A stretch of 64,000 bases of DNA from Luteipulveratus flavus. Its GTDB lineage: Bacteria; Actinomycetota; Actinomycetes; Actinomycetales; Dermatophilaceae. Position numbers and translations under genes: made by a program. The notes beneath the pieces are model-generated. The model was not told the DNA's origin. It searched no databases and saw only the letters and a list, made by a program, of their open reading frames with translations. Below are positions 33,794-42,661 of the stretch, piece after piece. Location: positions 1 through 64,000 of the forward strand of contig NZ_JAROAV010000023.1 in NCBI RefSeq assembly GCF_029439465.1. The letters run 5' to 3'. Numbering within the stretch: the stretch's first letter is position 1; each line of letters opens with the position of its first letter.

Positions 33794-33902
33794 CGGTCAA
33801 GGGTAGGGGACGTGCGGCGGACGCCCGCGCCGCTCACGAGGTGCCCGCCACCGGGCGAGCGACGGGCGCGCACACCGCAGCCCGGATGGTTACAGTGACG
33901 CA
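33794..33902. promoter_or_regulatory. divergent leaderless promoters of pcnA and the NUDIX gene
   Basis: Towards pcnA the minus strand reads TACCCT-TGACCG-GTG; towards the NUDIX gene the plus strand reads TACAGT-GACGCA-ATG. In both, a TANNNT -10 box ends six bases before the start codon and no Shine-Dalgarno is present, the pattern expected for leaderless transcripts in actinomycetes. Confidence 0.55.
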
Positions 33903-34385
33903 ATGAGCCTCTACCCGCCCCGGCGCCGCAGCCAGCGGCGGCTGACGGCGGTGGAGGAGACCTCGGCAGGGGGCGTGGTGATCGACGTGCGCGACGGCGC
34001 GGCGTACATCGCACTCATCGCCCGGTTCAACCGCGCCGGCCGGCTCGAGTGGTGCCTGCCGAAGGGCCACGTGGAGCCCGGCGAGACCTTGGTCGAGACG
34101 GCCGTCCGCGAGGTCGCGGAGGAGACCGGCATCCTCGGGCGCGCCCTGATCACCCTCGGCACCATCGACTACTGGTTCAGCACCCCCAACCACCGCATCC
34201 ACAAGATGGTGCACCACTACCTGCTGGAGGCGCTCGGCGGCGAGATCACCGTGGAGGGCGACCCCGACCACGAGGCGGTCGAGGCCCGGTGGTTCCGGCT
34301 GGAGCGGGTGCACGAGCAGCTGACCTTCCCGAACGAGCGACGCATCGCCCAGATGGCCTGGCTGCGTCTCGCCGGCACCGCCTGA
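33903..34385 (+). CDS. NUDIX hydrolase (MutT4-like)
   Basis: The 160-residue protein has a complete NUDIX box, 'GHVEPGETLVETAVREVAEE' followed by TGI. NUDIX enzymes cleave nucleoside diphosphates linked to another group. Its position between pcnA and the DUF6049-murJ genes corresponds to Rv3908 (mutT4). An Arg-rich N terminus precedes the domain. It probably heads a rightward operon into DUF6049, which begins three bases after its stop. Confidence 0.93.
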   Translation: MSLYPPRRRSQRRLTAVEETSAGGVVIDVRDGAAYIALIARFNRAGRLEWCLPKGHVEPGETLVETAVREVAEETGILGRALITLGTIDYWFSTPNHRIHKMVHHYLLEALGGEITVEGDPDHEAVEARWFRLERVHEQLTFPNERRIAQMAWLRLAGTA

Positions 34386-34388
34386 GTC

Positions 34389-36815
34389 GTGCGAGCGCAG
34401 CCGAGCGCGGCGCGGTCCAGCCACCGCACGCCGAGCAGCATCCTGGGTGCCCGCGGACCGGTCGTCGCCCTGCTCGCCGTCCTACTGGCGGTCCTTCCCG
34501 TGCTGGCCGTCGGTCCGCGACCGGCAGGCGCCCTCGCGCAGACCGCCACGGCAGCACCGGCCCAGAATCGCTCCGCGACGATCGCCCTCGCGGACCCGAC
34601 CCCCCGCGTCCTGCGCCAGGGCAGCTCCCTGGTGCTGCGCGGCACCGTCCGCAACACCGGGACCACCACCATCGCCAGGCCGGTGGTCCATCTCGGCATC
34701 GTCGACGGCCCGCTGGACACCCGCGACCAGGTCGACCGCTGGGCCCGCTCGAGCGAGGGTTTCGACGAACCCACGCGGGTCGGTACGGGCACGGTGACCG
34801 AGCTCGCCCCGGGAGCGCAGGCTCCGTTCACCATCACCGTGCCTGCCGACCGGCTGCGGTACCGCTACTACATCGCGTCACTGCCGGCGACGCTGACCGT
34901 GACCGAGGGCACGACCCTCACCGCGGCCGCCACCCGCGGCGTCGCCCGGACGTACCTGGAGTGGACGGCGGCCACCATCCCCCAGCCCGTCCGGACCGGC
35001 TGGATCGTGCCGCTCACGCTGCCGGCGGACCCGGACCTGTTCGGGCCCACCGGCGACACGCGGACCGCCGCCTGGAACCGCGCGATCGGCCCCGGCTCCG
35101 CGGTCGCGCGCACGCTCGACGCACTCCAGGGCCAGCCGGTCACCTGGCTGGTCGACCCGACGATGCTGGAGCCGCCGGGCGCCGTCGACCCGGCCGTCCC
35201 CGCGCCGGAGTCCACACCGTCGACCACGACCACGACGACGCCGTCGAGTACGAGCACGACGTCCTCGCCGACCCCCACCCCCACGCCGAGCGCCACGGCT
35301 TCGAGCAGCACCGGTTCGTCGTCGCGTCCGGCCAGCACGCCGTCGGCCACGCCGGGTGCCGGCACGCCGACCGGGACCGCGCCCTCCGAGTCGGCCCCGA
35401 CGAGCAGCTCCACCACCTCGAGCTCCTCGAGCCAGAGCCCGCAGCCCTCGACGCCCGCCACCGTGGAGAGCCTCGCCGCCGACCTGCGGACCCGGCTGCA
35501 GCAGGTCCGCGCCGGCCAGCCCGTCTGGTTCCTGCCGTACGGCGACCCCGACCTGACCGCCCTGGCGTCGGCGGGCGGGGCCGAGGCGGTCCGCGAGCAC
35601 CTGGACCGTCCGCTGTCCGCGGACCTGCGCCAGATCGGGACCACCATGCCGATGTGGGCGGCCTCGGAGGTCACGCCCAGCAGCCTCGCCGGGCTGTCCC
35701 GTACCTGGCGGCAGACGACCGGTTCGCTGCCCGTCACCTTCCTGAGCACCCGCGAGCTGACCGGCGACCAGCACCGCCCGACCACGTCGGCCGGCCGTCG
35801 GCTCGTCAACGGCGCGCCGGTCCTCGTCTACGACGAACCGCTGTCGTTCTTCGCCGGCGCCGGTGGAGGTGACCCGGGGCTGCGGACCCAGCGTTTCCTC
35901 GCGGAGACGCTCGCCATCTACCAGCAGCAGCCACAGGCCCAGCGCTCGCTCCTGATGCTGGCGCCGCGAACCGGTCAGGCGAGTCCCGCCCAGCTCGCGC
36001 GGGTGATCACCGCCGCCCGGTCGGTGCCGTGGCTCCGCCCGATCACCTCGACCGCGCTGGTCCAGCAGGCGCGGACGGCCCAGCCGTCGGCCCGGCTGGC
36101 CCGCCGTACGACGCCGTTCCCCGCCACGCCGCCGGCATCACCGGTCGATCCGGCCGCCCTCACCCTCGTGGGCCGCAACCGGGAGATCGCGGGAGCGCTC
36201 GACACGATCCTGGTGGACTCCGCCGACGTCATCGCCGGCTGGGACAGGTCCCTCAGCGAGATGGGCTCGACCCGCTGGCGCGGTCGGGGCGCGGCGTACG
36301 GCACCACCCTGCGGACCACCAGCGATGCGCTCGACTCGCTGACGACCCAGGTCGCGGTACGGCCCTCCACCGTCAACTTCTTCGCCAACTCCGGGATGCT
36401 CAGCATCACCGTGGTCAACAACCTCGCCCGCCCGGTCCGTGACGTCCAGCTCGTGGTCACGCCGCGCAAGGGTCTGCTCTGGGTCAAGCGCCAGCCGGCT
36501 CCGCTGTCCCTGCCGGCGGGCGGCCGGACGACGGTCCGCGTCCCCGTACAGGCCGTCGCCGCGGGGACGGCCCCGGTCGACGTCGCCCTCAGCACACCGG
36601 GTGGCGAGCCGCTCGGGCTGGTGCGGGGCGAGCCGGTCAAGCTCAAGGTCAACGTGCGCCCCACCGCGACGTGGATCTACTGGGTGCTGGGTATCGTTGC
36701 GGGACTGATCTTCGTCGTCGGCCTCTTCCGCAGCGTGCGGAAGGGGCCGCGCGCCGAGACCGCCATGCCACTGCCGGACGACGTTCCGGAGCCGATCGAG
36801 GGGGACGATGACTGA
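34389..36815 (+). CDS. DUF6049 family membrane protein
   Basis: The 808-residue protein has an N-terminal export signal ('VVALLAVLLAVLPVLAVGP'), an extracellular beta-rich region, a long Ser/Thr/Pro-rich linker (about 274-357), a further extracellular part and one C-terminal helix ('WIYWVLGIVAGLIFVVGLF') with a short acidic tail. It corresponds by position to Rv3909. Function is unknown; co-location with murJ implies a role in envelope growth. The start is GTG, and the gene overlaps murJ by 8 bases. Confidence 0.85.
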   Translation: MRAQPSAARSSHRTPSSILGARGPVVALLAVLLAVLPVLAVGPRPAGALAQTATAAPAQNRSATIALADPTPRVLRQGSSLVLRGTVRNTGTTTIARPVVHLGIVDGPLDTRDQVDRWARSSEGFDEPTRVGTGTVTELAPGAQAPFTITVPADRLRYRYYIASLPATLTVTEGTTLTAAATRGVARTYLEWTAATIPQPVRTGWIVPLTLPADPDLFGPTGDTRTAAWNRAIGPGSAVARTLDALQGQPVTWLVDPTMLEPPGAVDPAVPAPESTPSTTTTTTPSSTSTTSSPTPTPTPSATASSSTGSSSRPASTPSATPGAGTPTGTAPSESAPTSSSTTSSSSSQSPQPSTPATVESLAADLRTRLQQVRAGQPVWFLPYGDPDLTALASAGGAEAVREHLDRPLSADLRQIGTTMPMWAASEVTPSSLAGLSRTWRQTTGSLPVTFLSTRELTGDQHRPTTSAGRRLVNGAPVLVYDEPLSFFAGAGGGDPGLRTQRFLAETLAIYQQQPQAQRSLLMLAPRTGQASPAQLARVITAARSVPWLRPITSTALVQQARTAQPSARLARRTTPFPATPPASPVDPAALTLVGRNREIAGALDTILVDSADVIAGWDRSLSEMGSTRWRGRGAAYGTTLRTTSDALDSLTTQVAVRPSTVNFFANSGMLSITVVNNLARPVRDVQLVVTPRKGLLWVKRQPAPLSLPAGGRTTVRVPVQAVAAGTAPVDVALSTPGGEPLGLVRGEPVKLKVNVRPTATWIYWVLGIVAGLIFVVGLFRSVRKGPRAETAMPLPDDVPEPIEGDDD

Positions 36816-38922
36816 CGGGACGCCCGTGCCGGACCGAGGGGGCAAGCGACCTCGGCCGGAGGAGGAGTCTCGTCGCCGGCGTGCGGGTGACCGCCCCAGC
36901 CTGGGCGAGATGTACGCCCGTGAGGTCAACCGGCCCGCGGTGCTGCCCGACATGCTCGGCAGCATCGGCGACCAGTACACCTCGTGGATCGCCGAGGACG
37001 CCGCCGAGCGCGAGCGCAACCCGTGGGACGGCAACGTCGCGTACGACGACGGTCACCCCGGAGGCGCCGGCTTCGATGAGCTGCGCGACGACCCGACGAC
37101 CTTCATGCCGTCGCGCAAGGCGCTGCGTGAGGTCAAGGAGGGCTACACCCGGCCCGACTCGCTCAGTCCGGCCGACGCCGAGATCAGCGTCCCCATCCCG
37201 GTCCCGCGGCCCGCCGAGCGGCCGGCGCTGGAGGACCTCCCGCCCGAGGACGTCACCCGCGCCGACCTCCGCCGCGCCCAGGACCCGGAGCCGGAGGCCC
37301 CGGCAGCCCCGCGCCCGTCCACCTCGACGGCGACCCTGGGTCGAGCCAGTGCGCTGATGGCCGCCGGCACGCTGGTCTCCCGCGTGCTCGGCATGCTGCG
37401 CGCCTCCTTGCAGGTCGCCGCCATCGGCACGGGCCTTTCGGCCAACGTCTGGAGCACCGCGAACACGCTGCCGAACATCATCTACCTGCTGCTGGCCGGC
37501 GGCGTCATCAACGCGGTGCTCGTCCCGCAGATCACCAAGTCGCTACGGCACGCGGACGGCGGAAAGGCATACACCGACCGGTTGCTGACCCTGGCCATGA
37601 CGCTGCTGGTCGGCGTGACGGTGGTCTTCGTCGCCGCTGCGCCGATCGTCTACCGCCTGTACGACTCCAGTGCCTCCGGCGCGCGGCTCGAGCTCGGTAC
37701 GACGTTCGCGCTCATCTGCCTGCCGCAGATCCTGTTCTACGGCCTGTACGCGCTCTTCGGCCAGGTGCTGAACGCTCGCGGTCGGTTCGGCTGGTTCATG
37801 TGGTCCCCCGCCCTGGCGAACGTCATCGCCATCGCCGGTCTGGTCGCCTTCCTCGCCTCCACGGACGGCTTCGGTCGCGACGGGCCGACCCCGGAGGTCT
37901 GGGACAGCAGCATGGTGTGGATGTTGGCCGGCTCGGCGACCCTCGGCATCGTCGTCCAGGCGGTGTGCCTGATCATCCCGCTGTGGCGGGACGGCTATCG
38001 CTACAGCCCGAGCTTCCAGTGGCGCGGCGTCGGCCTGGGGTCGGCGTCCAAGGTCGCGATGTGGGCGTTCGCCGCGGTGATCCTGCAGCAGATCGGCCTG
38101 CTCATCACGACGAACGTTCTGAACACCCAGGGCAACAACGACCCGGGTAAGAACGCGCAGGAGCAAGGGTTCCTGCTGTTCATGCTGCCGCACTCCCTGG
38201 TCACGGTGAGCCTGGTGACCGCACTCTTCACGGCCATGGCGCGAGCGGCGAACGTCCGCAACCACGCGCTGGTGCGGCGCGACCTGCGACAGGGTCTGCG
38301 TCTCACCGCGGTAGCGACCGTGCCGTGCACGGTCGGTGCCTTCGTCCTCGGCTACCCGCTCGTCGGCACGCTGTTCGGCCAGGAGCAGCAGTGGAAGATC
38401 GGGTCGTTCATGATTCCGATGATGCTGGGCCTGTCGGCGTTCGGCCTGTGCGTGCTCGTCCAGCGGGTGTTCTACGCGTACGAGGACGCGCGCACGCCGT
38501 TCCGGATGCAGGTCTGGTGCACCGCGGTCGCCGCCGTCATCACGCTCGGCTGCCTGTTCATCCCGGACCACTACGTCGGCATCGGCATCGGCCTCTCCCT
38601 CACCATCAGCAACCTGGTCCAGGGCCTGCTCGGCTTCCGGTGGTTGCAGAAGACCGTCGGCCGGGTCATGATCCACGACGTCGTCCGGACGTACGTCCGC
38701 CTGCTGGTGGCCTCGCTGTTCGCCGCGGCCGTGACGCTGCCGCTGGTCATCGGCGTCGACGTGGTCCTGGACGGCAGGCTGGAGTCGATGGTGGCGCTCG
38801 TCCTGGGCTCCCCGCTCTTCCTGCTCGTGTACGTCTACCTCTCCCGCCGGCTGCACGTGCGCGAGATCGACGACCTGGTCAACCCGATCACCCGACGCCT
38901 GGGCAGGTTGGCACGCCGCTGA
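36808..38922 (+). CDS. murJ: lipid II flippase MurJ with long cytoplasmic N terminus
   Basis: The 704-residue protein has a charged N-terminal region (about 1-170) and then the MurJ/MviN core: 'LVSRVLGMLRASLQVAAIGT', 'LPNIIYLLLAGGVINAVLVP', 'FYGLYALFGQVLNARGRFGW', 'GLCVLVQRVFYAYEDARTPF', with about 14 helices. MurJ moves lipid II to the outer face of the membrane. In mycobacteria a pseudokinase is fused to the C terminus; here it is a separate downstream gene. It overlaps the DUF6049 gene. Confidence 0.95.
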   Translation: MTDGTPVPDRGGKRPRPEEESRRRRAGDRPSLGEMYAREVNRPAVLPDMLGSIGDQYTSWIAEDAAERERNPWDGNVAYDDGHPGGAGFDELRDDPTTFMPSRKALREVKEGYTRPDSLSPADAEISVPIPVPRPAERPALEDLPPEDVTRADLRRAQDPEPEAPAAPRPSTSTATLGRASALMAAGTLVSRVLGMLRASLQVAAIGTGLSANVWSTANTLPNIIYLLLAGGVINAVLVPQITKSLRHADGGKAYTDRLLTLAMTLLVGVTVVFVAAAPIVYRLYDSSASGARLELGTTFALICLPQILFYGLYALFGQVLNARGRFGWFMWSPALANVIAIAGLVAFLASTDGFGRDGPTPEVWDSSMVWMLAGSATLGIVVQAVCLIIPLWRDGYRYSPSFQWRGVGLGSASKVAMWAFAAVILQQIGLLITTNVLNTQGNNDPGKNAQEQGFLLFMLPHSLVTVSLVTALFTAMARAANVRNHALVRRDLRQGLRLTAVATVPCTVGAFVLGYPLVGTLFGQEQQWKIGSFMIPMMLGLSAFGLCVLVQRVFYAYEDARTPFRMQVWCTAVAAVITLGCLFIPDHYVGIGIGLSLTISNLVQGLLGFRWLQKTVGRVMIHDVVRTYVRLLVASLFAAAVTLPLVIGVDVVLDGRLESMVALVLGSPLFLLVYVYLSRRLHVREIDDLVNPITRRLGRLARR

Positions 38923-39048
38923 CGCGCCATCCGCTGATGCGGGTTCGGCTCACCTAAGATGGCGCGGACAGAACTGTGCGAGCGACGACCGGCGTCGCCG
39001 ACACGACGCCGGCACCGCCCCGTCCGGGGCTGACGACGAGGAGCATGT

Positions 39049-40827
39049 GTGGAGGGGATCAGCCGCGGCGTGACCCTGGGTGGCCGGTACGAGCTGGGTC
39101 GCGCGCTCTCCAGCCGGGACGACGTCGAGCAGTGGATCGCCACCGACTCCACCCTCGGCCGTGAGGTCACGGTCACCTGCTTCGCGGCCGACCATCCGCA
39201 CGGTGCTGGCGCCCTGGACTCCGCCCGCCGGGTGGCGGGCGTCGAGGACCACCGCCTGGTACGCGTCCTGGACGTCGGTTCCGACGAGGACGTCTCGTAC
39301 GTCGTCGAGGAGGCCGTGCACCACGCCTCCTCGGTGGCCGCGCTGCTGCGCGAGGACAACCTCCCCTCCGAGGAGGTACGCCGGGTCATCGGCGAGGCCG
39401 CCTCCGGGTTGGAAGCGGCCCGGGCGCGCGGTCTGCACCACCTGATCCTCAGCCCCCACCACGTGCTGCGCGCGCGGGACGGCTCCATCCAGGTGTCCGG
39501 TGTCGCCATCGGCGCCGCGCTGGAGGGCCGCGACGACGAGCAGGCCTCCAACGCCTCGCGCGACGACGTGGTGGCGCTGGTCAAGGTCGCGTACGCCGGT
39601 CTCACCGGTCAGTGGCCCGGGCCCGACGAGGCACCGGGCGTCCCGACCGCGGAGCGGCGCGCCGACGGCCTGCTGCCCGGGCCGGCGGAGCTGGTGACCG
39701 GCGTCCCCGGCGACCTGGACACCCTGTGCCGGACCACGCTGAACGACGACGAAGGTCCTCTCACCCCGGGTGAGCTCGCCCGCCAGCTGTCGCCATGGTC
39801 GTCCGAACAGGTGTTCGGTGCAGGCGGCCGCGACCAGGTGGAGCAGAGGTCGGCCTCGGCCGCCCAGCAGAGCCGCCCGGCGGCGAAGGTCGCGGTCGGC
39901 AGTGCCGCCGCCACGGCCACCGCGACGGGTGCCGCGAGCCGGGCTGCGTCGTACGGCGAGGAGCAGGCGTCGCGCGCCCCGGCCCGCGAGGACGAGCCCA
40001 CCATGGTGCGGGCGTTCGCCGGCGCCGACCCGGACGCCACGGCGGTCGGCCGTCCGCCCGCTCTCGACCACGACTTGACGACCACCTACCGGCCGATGTC
40101 GGTGCCGGCGCGGATCGACGAGGACGACGACTACGACGACGAGCTCGAGCCGCCGCTGCCGATGCTCAGCTACGGCCGCGAGGAGCCCGACCGCGACAGC
40201 AGCCGGCTGGCGCTCGGCATCGTCGCCGGCGTCGTGGTGCTGGCGCTCGTGCTCGGCTTCCTCGGCCTGCGCAGTCTGTTCAGCTCCGACTCGAACGAGG
40301 ACACCACCGCCCAGCCCGGACCGTCCGTCTCGGCCAGCGCGTCCGCGACCGGTCCGACCGCGCGGCCGTCCACCCCGGCACCCGCACCGGCCGCCGGCCC
40401 GATCGCCGTCCAGTCGGTGAGCAGCTTCGACCCTGAGGGCGGCGGCAACGAGAAGGACGAGCTCGCCCGCTTCGCGATCGACGGCAAGCCGGACACCAAG
40501 TGGCGCACGTACATCTACACCAGCGACACCTTCGGGCGGATGAAGTCGGGCGTGGGGCTGATGCTCGACCTCGGCAGCGCCAAGGACGTCCGCAGCGTCG
40601 CGGTGTCGATCGACGGCGCACCGTCCAACCTGACCGTGTACGTCACCGACGTGAAGCGCCTCCGTGGGGCGAAGACCCTCGGCACCATCAGCGGCTCCGG
40701 GGAGCAGACAGCGGCTGCTTCCCAGCCGATCAAGGGCCGCTACGTGATCGTGTGGATCACCAAGCTCTCCCAGGAGCAGCGCTCCGCCTTCCGTGACCAG
40801 ATCGCCGAGATCAAGGTGTCTTCATGA
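39049..40827 (+). CDS. membrane pseudokinase with extracellular discoidin-like domain
   Basis: The 592-residue protein has a kinase-like domain (about 10-245) without catalytic residues: the HRD position reads 'LHHLILSPHHVLRARDGS' and the DFG position 'VSGV'. A Ser/Ala/Asp-rich linker, one transmembrane helix (about 385-408) and a C-terminal discoidin-like sheet domain (about 440-592, 'FAIDGKPDTKWRTYIYTSD') follow. In M. tuberculosis the equivalent pseudokinase is part of MurJ (MviN) and recruits FhaA; a similar scaffold role is inferred. The start is GTG with GAGGAG upstream. It overlaps sigM by ATGA. Confidence 0.88.
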   Translation: MEGISRGVTLGGRYELGRALSSRDDVEQWIATDSTLGREVTVTCFAADHPHGAGALDSARRVAGVEDHRLVRVLDVGSDEDVSYVVEEAVHHASSVAALLREDNLPSEEVRRVIGEAASGLEAARARGLHHLILSPHHVLRARDGSIQVSGVAIGAALEGRDDEQASNASRDDVVALVKVAYAGLTGQWPGPDEAPGVPTAERRADGLLPGPAELVTGVPGDLDTLCRTTLNDDEGPLTPGELARQLSPWSSEQVFGAGGRDQVEQRSASAAQQSRPAAKVAVGSAAATATATGAASRAASYGEEQASRAPAREDEPTMVRAFAGADPDATAVGRPPALDHDLTTTYRPMSVPARIDEDDDYDDELEPPLPMLSYGREEPDRDSSRLALGIVAGVVVLALVLGFLGLRSLFSSDSNEDTTAQPGPSVSASASATGPTARPSTPAPAPAAGPIAVQSVSSFDPEGGGNEKDELARFAIDGKPDTKWRTYIYTSDTFGRMKSGVGLMLDLGSAKDVRSVAVSIDGAPSNLTVYVTDVKRLRGAKTLGTISGSGEQTAAASQPIKGRYVIVWITKLSQEQRSAFRDQIAEIKVSS

Positions 40828-41390
40828 CGCACCCGGACGCGCTCGCCGAGCGCTCTGACCGCGACTTGCTCGCTCAGCACTGCGCAGGGGACCCGAACGC
40901 GTTCGGTGAGCTCTTCCGCCGCCACAAGGACCGGATGTGGGCGGTGGCGCTGCGGACCTGCCGTGACCCCGAGCTCGCGGCCGACGCCGTGCAGGACGGC
41001 TTCATCTCCGCCTTCCGCCGGGCCGACTCCTTCCGTGGCGACGCCCAGGTGACCACCTGGCTGCACCGGATCGTCGTCAACGCCTGCCTGGACCGGCTGC
41101 GGCGCATCAAGCCGACCAGCGAGCTGCCCGAGTACGAGATGGCCGACCGGCACGATCATCACGGCTCGGTGGACGTCCGGCTGGACGTGCAGGAGGCGCT
41201 GGCCAAGATCCCGGAGGGTCAGCGCATGGCGCTCACCCTGGTGGACATGCACGGGCTGAGCGTGGCGGAGGCGGCACAGGTGCTGGACGTCGCCGAGGGC
41301 ACCATCAAGTCGCGCTGTGCTCGTGGGCGGTCCGCGCTGGCCGTCCTCCTGCAGGACCGACGTGGTGACGGCTATCCGCTGCCGCGCTGA
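40824..41390 (+). CDS. sigM: ECF sigma factor SigM
   Basis: The 188-residue protein has sigma region 2 (about 20-90: 'FGELFRRHKDRMWAVALRTC', 'DPELAADAVQDGFISAFRRA') and region 4 (about 125-175: 'LAKIPEGQRMALTLVDMHGL', 'SVAEAAQVLDVAEGTIKSRC'). It directs RNA polymerase to ECF promoters, in related species under envelope or late-growth stress. Position between the murJ-pseudokinase genes and trxB matches Rv3911. The stop-start overlap with the pseudokinase implies coupled translation. Confidence 0.95.
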   Translation: MTHPDALAERSDRDLLAQHCAGDPNAFGELFRRHKDRMWAVALRTCRDPELAADAVQDGFISAFRRADSFRGDAQVTTWLHRIVVNACLDRLRRIKPTSELPEYEMADRHDHHGSVDVRLDVQEALAKIPEGQRMALTLVDMHGLSVAEAAQVLDVAEGTIKSRCARGRSALAVLLQDRRGDGYPLPR

Positions 41391-41723
41391 CCGCCCGGCG
41401 ATCGGCGCCCGTACGACGGACCACGCGCGCGTCCTCCTCGCGGGAACCCGATCCCGGGGCTCCTCGTCACAGGCGCGATTGATGTTGGCCCACCTCCGAG
41501 CACCGACCCCTCCGGTCACGGTCACCTGCAGCGCCTCCGGGTGCGTGCGGGTGGTCCGCGTCCGGTCCTTCGAAGTTTTTGGGATCGGGACGGAACCCCC
41601 ACTCGACATCCGTCGTCCTAACCATGTCCTGGCTCGACTGTGCCCAGCGCGCTGCGCTGTGCGACGGCCGTGTCAGACGTCGAGAGCCACCGCTCTCGTC
41701 GACGGAGATTTCGGAGGTTGCCA
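41391..41723 (+). promoter_or_regulatory. gap after sigM with two SigM-type promoters
   Basis: No gene is supported here. GGGAAC (41442-41447) and CGTC (41465-41468, followed by A) are 17 bases apart. GGAAC (41592-41596) and CGTC (41614-41617) are also 17 bases apart. The SigM consensus reported for M. tuberculosis is GGAAC with a 16-18-base spacer and CGTC. Both face the anti-sigma-like gene, suggesting feedback. Confidence 0.55.
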
Positions 41724-42488
41724 GTGAATGCACCCCAGTCCACTGGGGGGCCGACGTCGCACGACGACGACCAGGACCCCACCGGTGTGCGTGCTCTGCT
41801 GTCCTCGTTGCCGGACCCGGGACCGATGCCTGACGACGTCATGGCTCGTATCCAGTCCGCGCTGCAGCGGGAGCAGGACGACAGAGCCGGCTCGTCCGAG
41901 AACGTCACCCCCCTGGTCGGCCGCCCCACCGCGCCCTCGGCGGACGGTGCCAGCGCGGTGCCCGGCGGTCGTCGCCATGGTCGTGCCCGCTGGCTCGCCC
42001 CCGTGGCAGGACTGGGCGCCGCGGCCGCGATCGCGGTCGGCGCGCTCGGAGTCACGAAGGCGATGAACAACGACGAGGCCCCGCCCGCAGCCGCGCCGAC
42101 GGCGTCGGCGACGGCTCCGGACGGCTCCGGCAGCGTCAACCCGATGGACAAGGTCAGCATCCAGAACTCCGGCCGCGACTACACGGCGGCGGGGCTCACC
42201 ACGGAGGCTGCCGCCCTCAAGACGCAGTCGGGCAGCATCGACCCGATTCGCGCCGAGGCGATCGGCCTCGGCCCGGCGGCGACGGCCCGCGGCCTGCTGG
42301 ACTGCCTCAAGGGTCTCGGCCCCCAGCTCGTCACCGCCGACCGCATCGCTGCGGACTTCGGGATGTACGAGGGCAAGCCGGCGATCGTCGTCGTCATCAC
42401 CGACAACGGCAAGAGCAACGTGTGGGTCTTCTCCCGGCAGTGCTCGCAGGGCAGCGGCAAGATCGCCGGTCCCACCCAGCTGACCTAG
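41724..42488 (+). CDS. membrane-anchored anti-sigma-like protein (partner of SigM)
   Basis: The 254-residue protein has an N-terminal cytoplasmic segment with 'ALLSSLPDPGPMPDDVMARI' (near 20-40), typical of actinobacterial anti-sigma relatives, one transmembrane helix (about 95-117) and an extracellular domain with paired Cys ('LLDCLKGLG' and 'FSRQCSQGSG'). There is no HxxxCxxC zinc motif. Location after sigM makes it the likely SigM regulator. GTG at 41724 has GGAGG six bases upstream; longer frames are rejected. Confidence 0.82.
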   Translation: MNAPQSTGGPTSHDDDQDPTGVRALLSSLPDPGPMPDDVMARIQSALQREQDDRAGSSENVTPLVGRPTAPSADGASAVPGGRRHGRARWLAPVAGLGAAAAIAVGALGVTKAMNNDEAPPAAAPTASATAPDGSGSVNPMDKVSIQNSGRDYTAAGLTTEAAALKTQSGSIDPIRAEAIGLGPAATARGLLDCLKGLGPQLVTADRIAADFGMYEGKPAIVVVITDNGKSNVWVFSRQCSQGSGKIAGPTQLT

Positions 42489-42511
42489 CCGCCTCCGGCT
42501 GAGCCGGATCG

Positions 42512-42542
42512 GGCGCCGGCCGCGTGACGCGCGGCCGGCGCC
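42512..42542 (+). terminator. hairpin terminator of the sigM-anti-sigma unit
   Basis: GGCGCCGGCCGC (42512-42523) pairs perfectly with GCGGCCGGCGCC (42531-42542); one further G-C pair closes a short loop. It separates this unit from the trxB promoter. Confidence 0.75.
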
Positions 42543-42576
42543 TCCCGTTGGCCGGCGTCGCGTGCCCGTGGGGTCC

Positions 42577-42603
42577 GGGAATGGCCACCGCCTACGATTC
42601 GTT
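42577..42603 (+). promoter_or_regulatory. SigR/SigH-type promoter of trxB-trxA
   Basis: GGGAAT (42577-42582), an 18-base spacer and GTT (42601-42603) exactly match the SigR (Streptomyces) / SigH (Mycobacterium) consensus GGGAAT-N18/19-GTT. trxBA is a classical member of that thiol-stress regulon. The trxB start follows 59 bases downstream. Confidence 0.8.
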
Positions 42604-42661
42604 GAGGCCAGTACGCATCCCGCGTCCTTCCGCCATGACCCGAGATAACCGGAGGCTCCCT

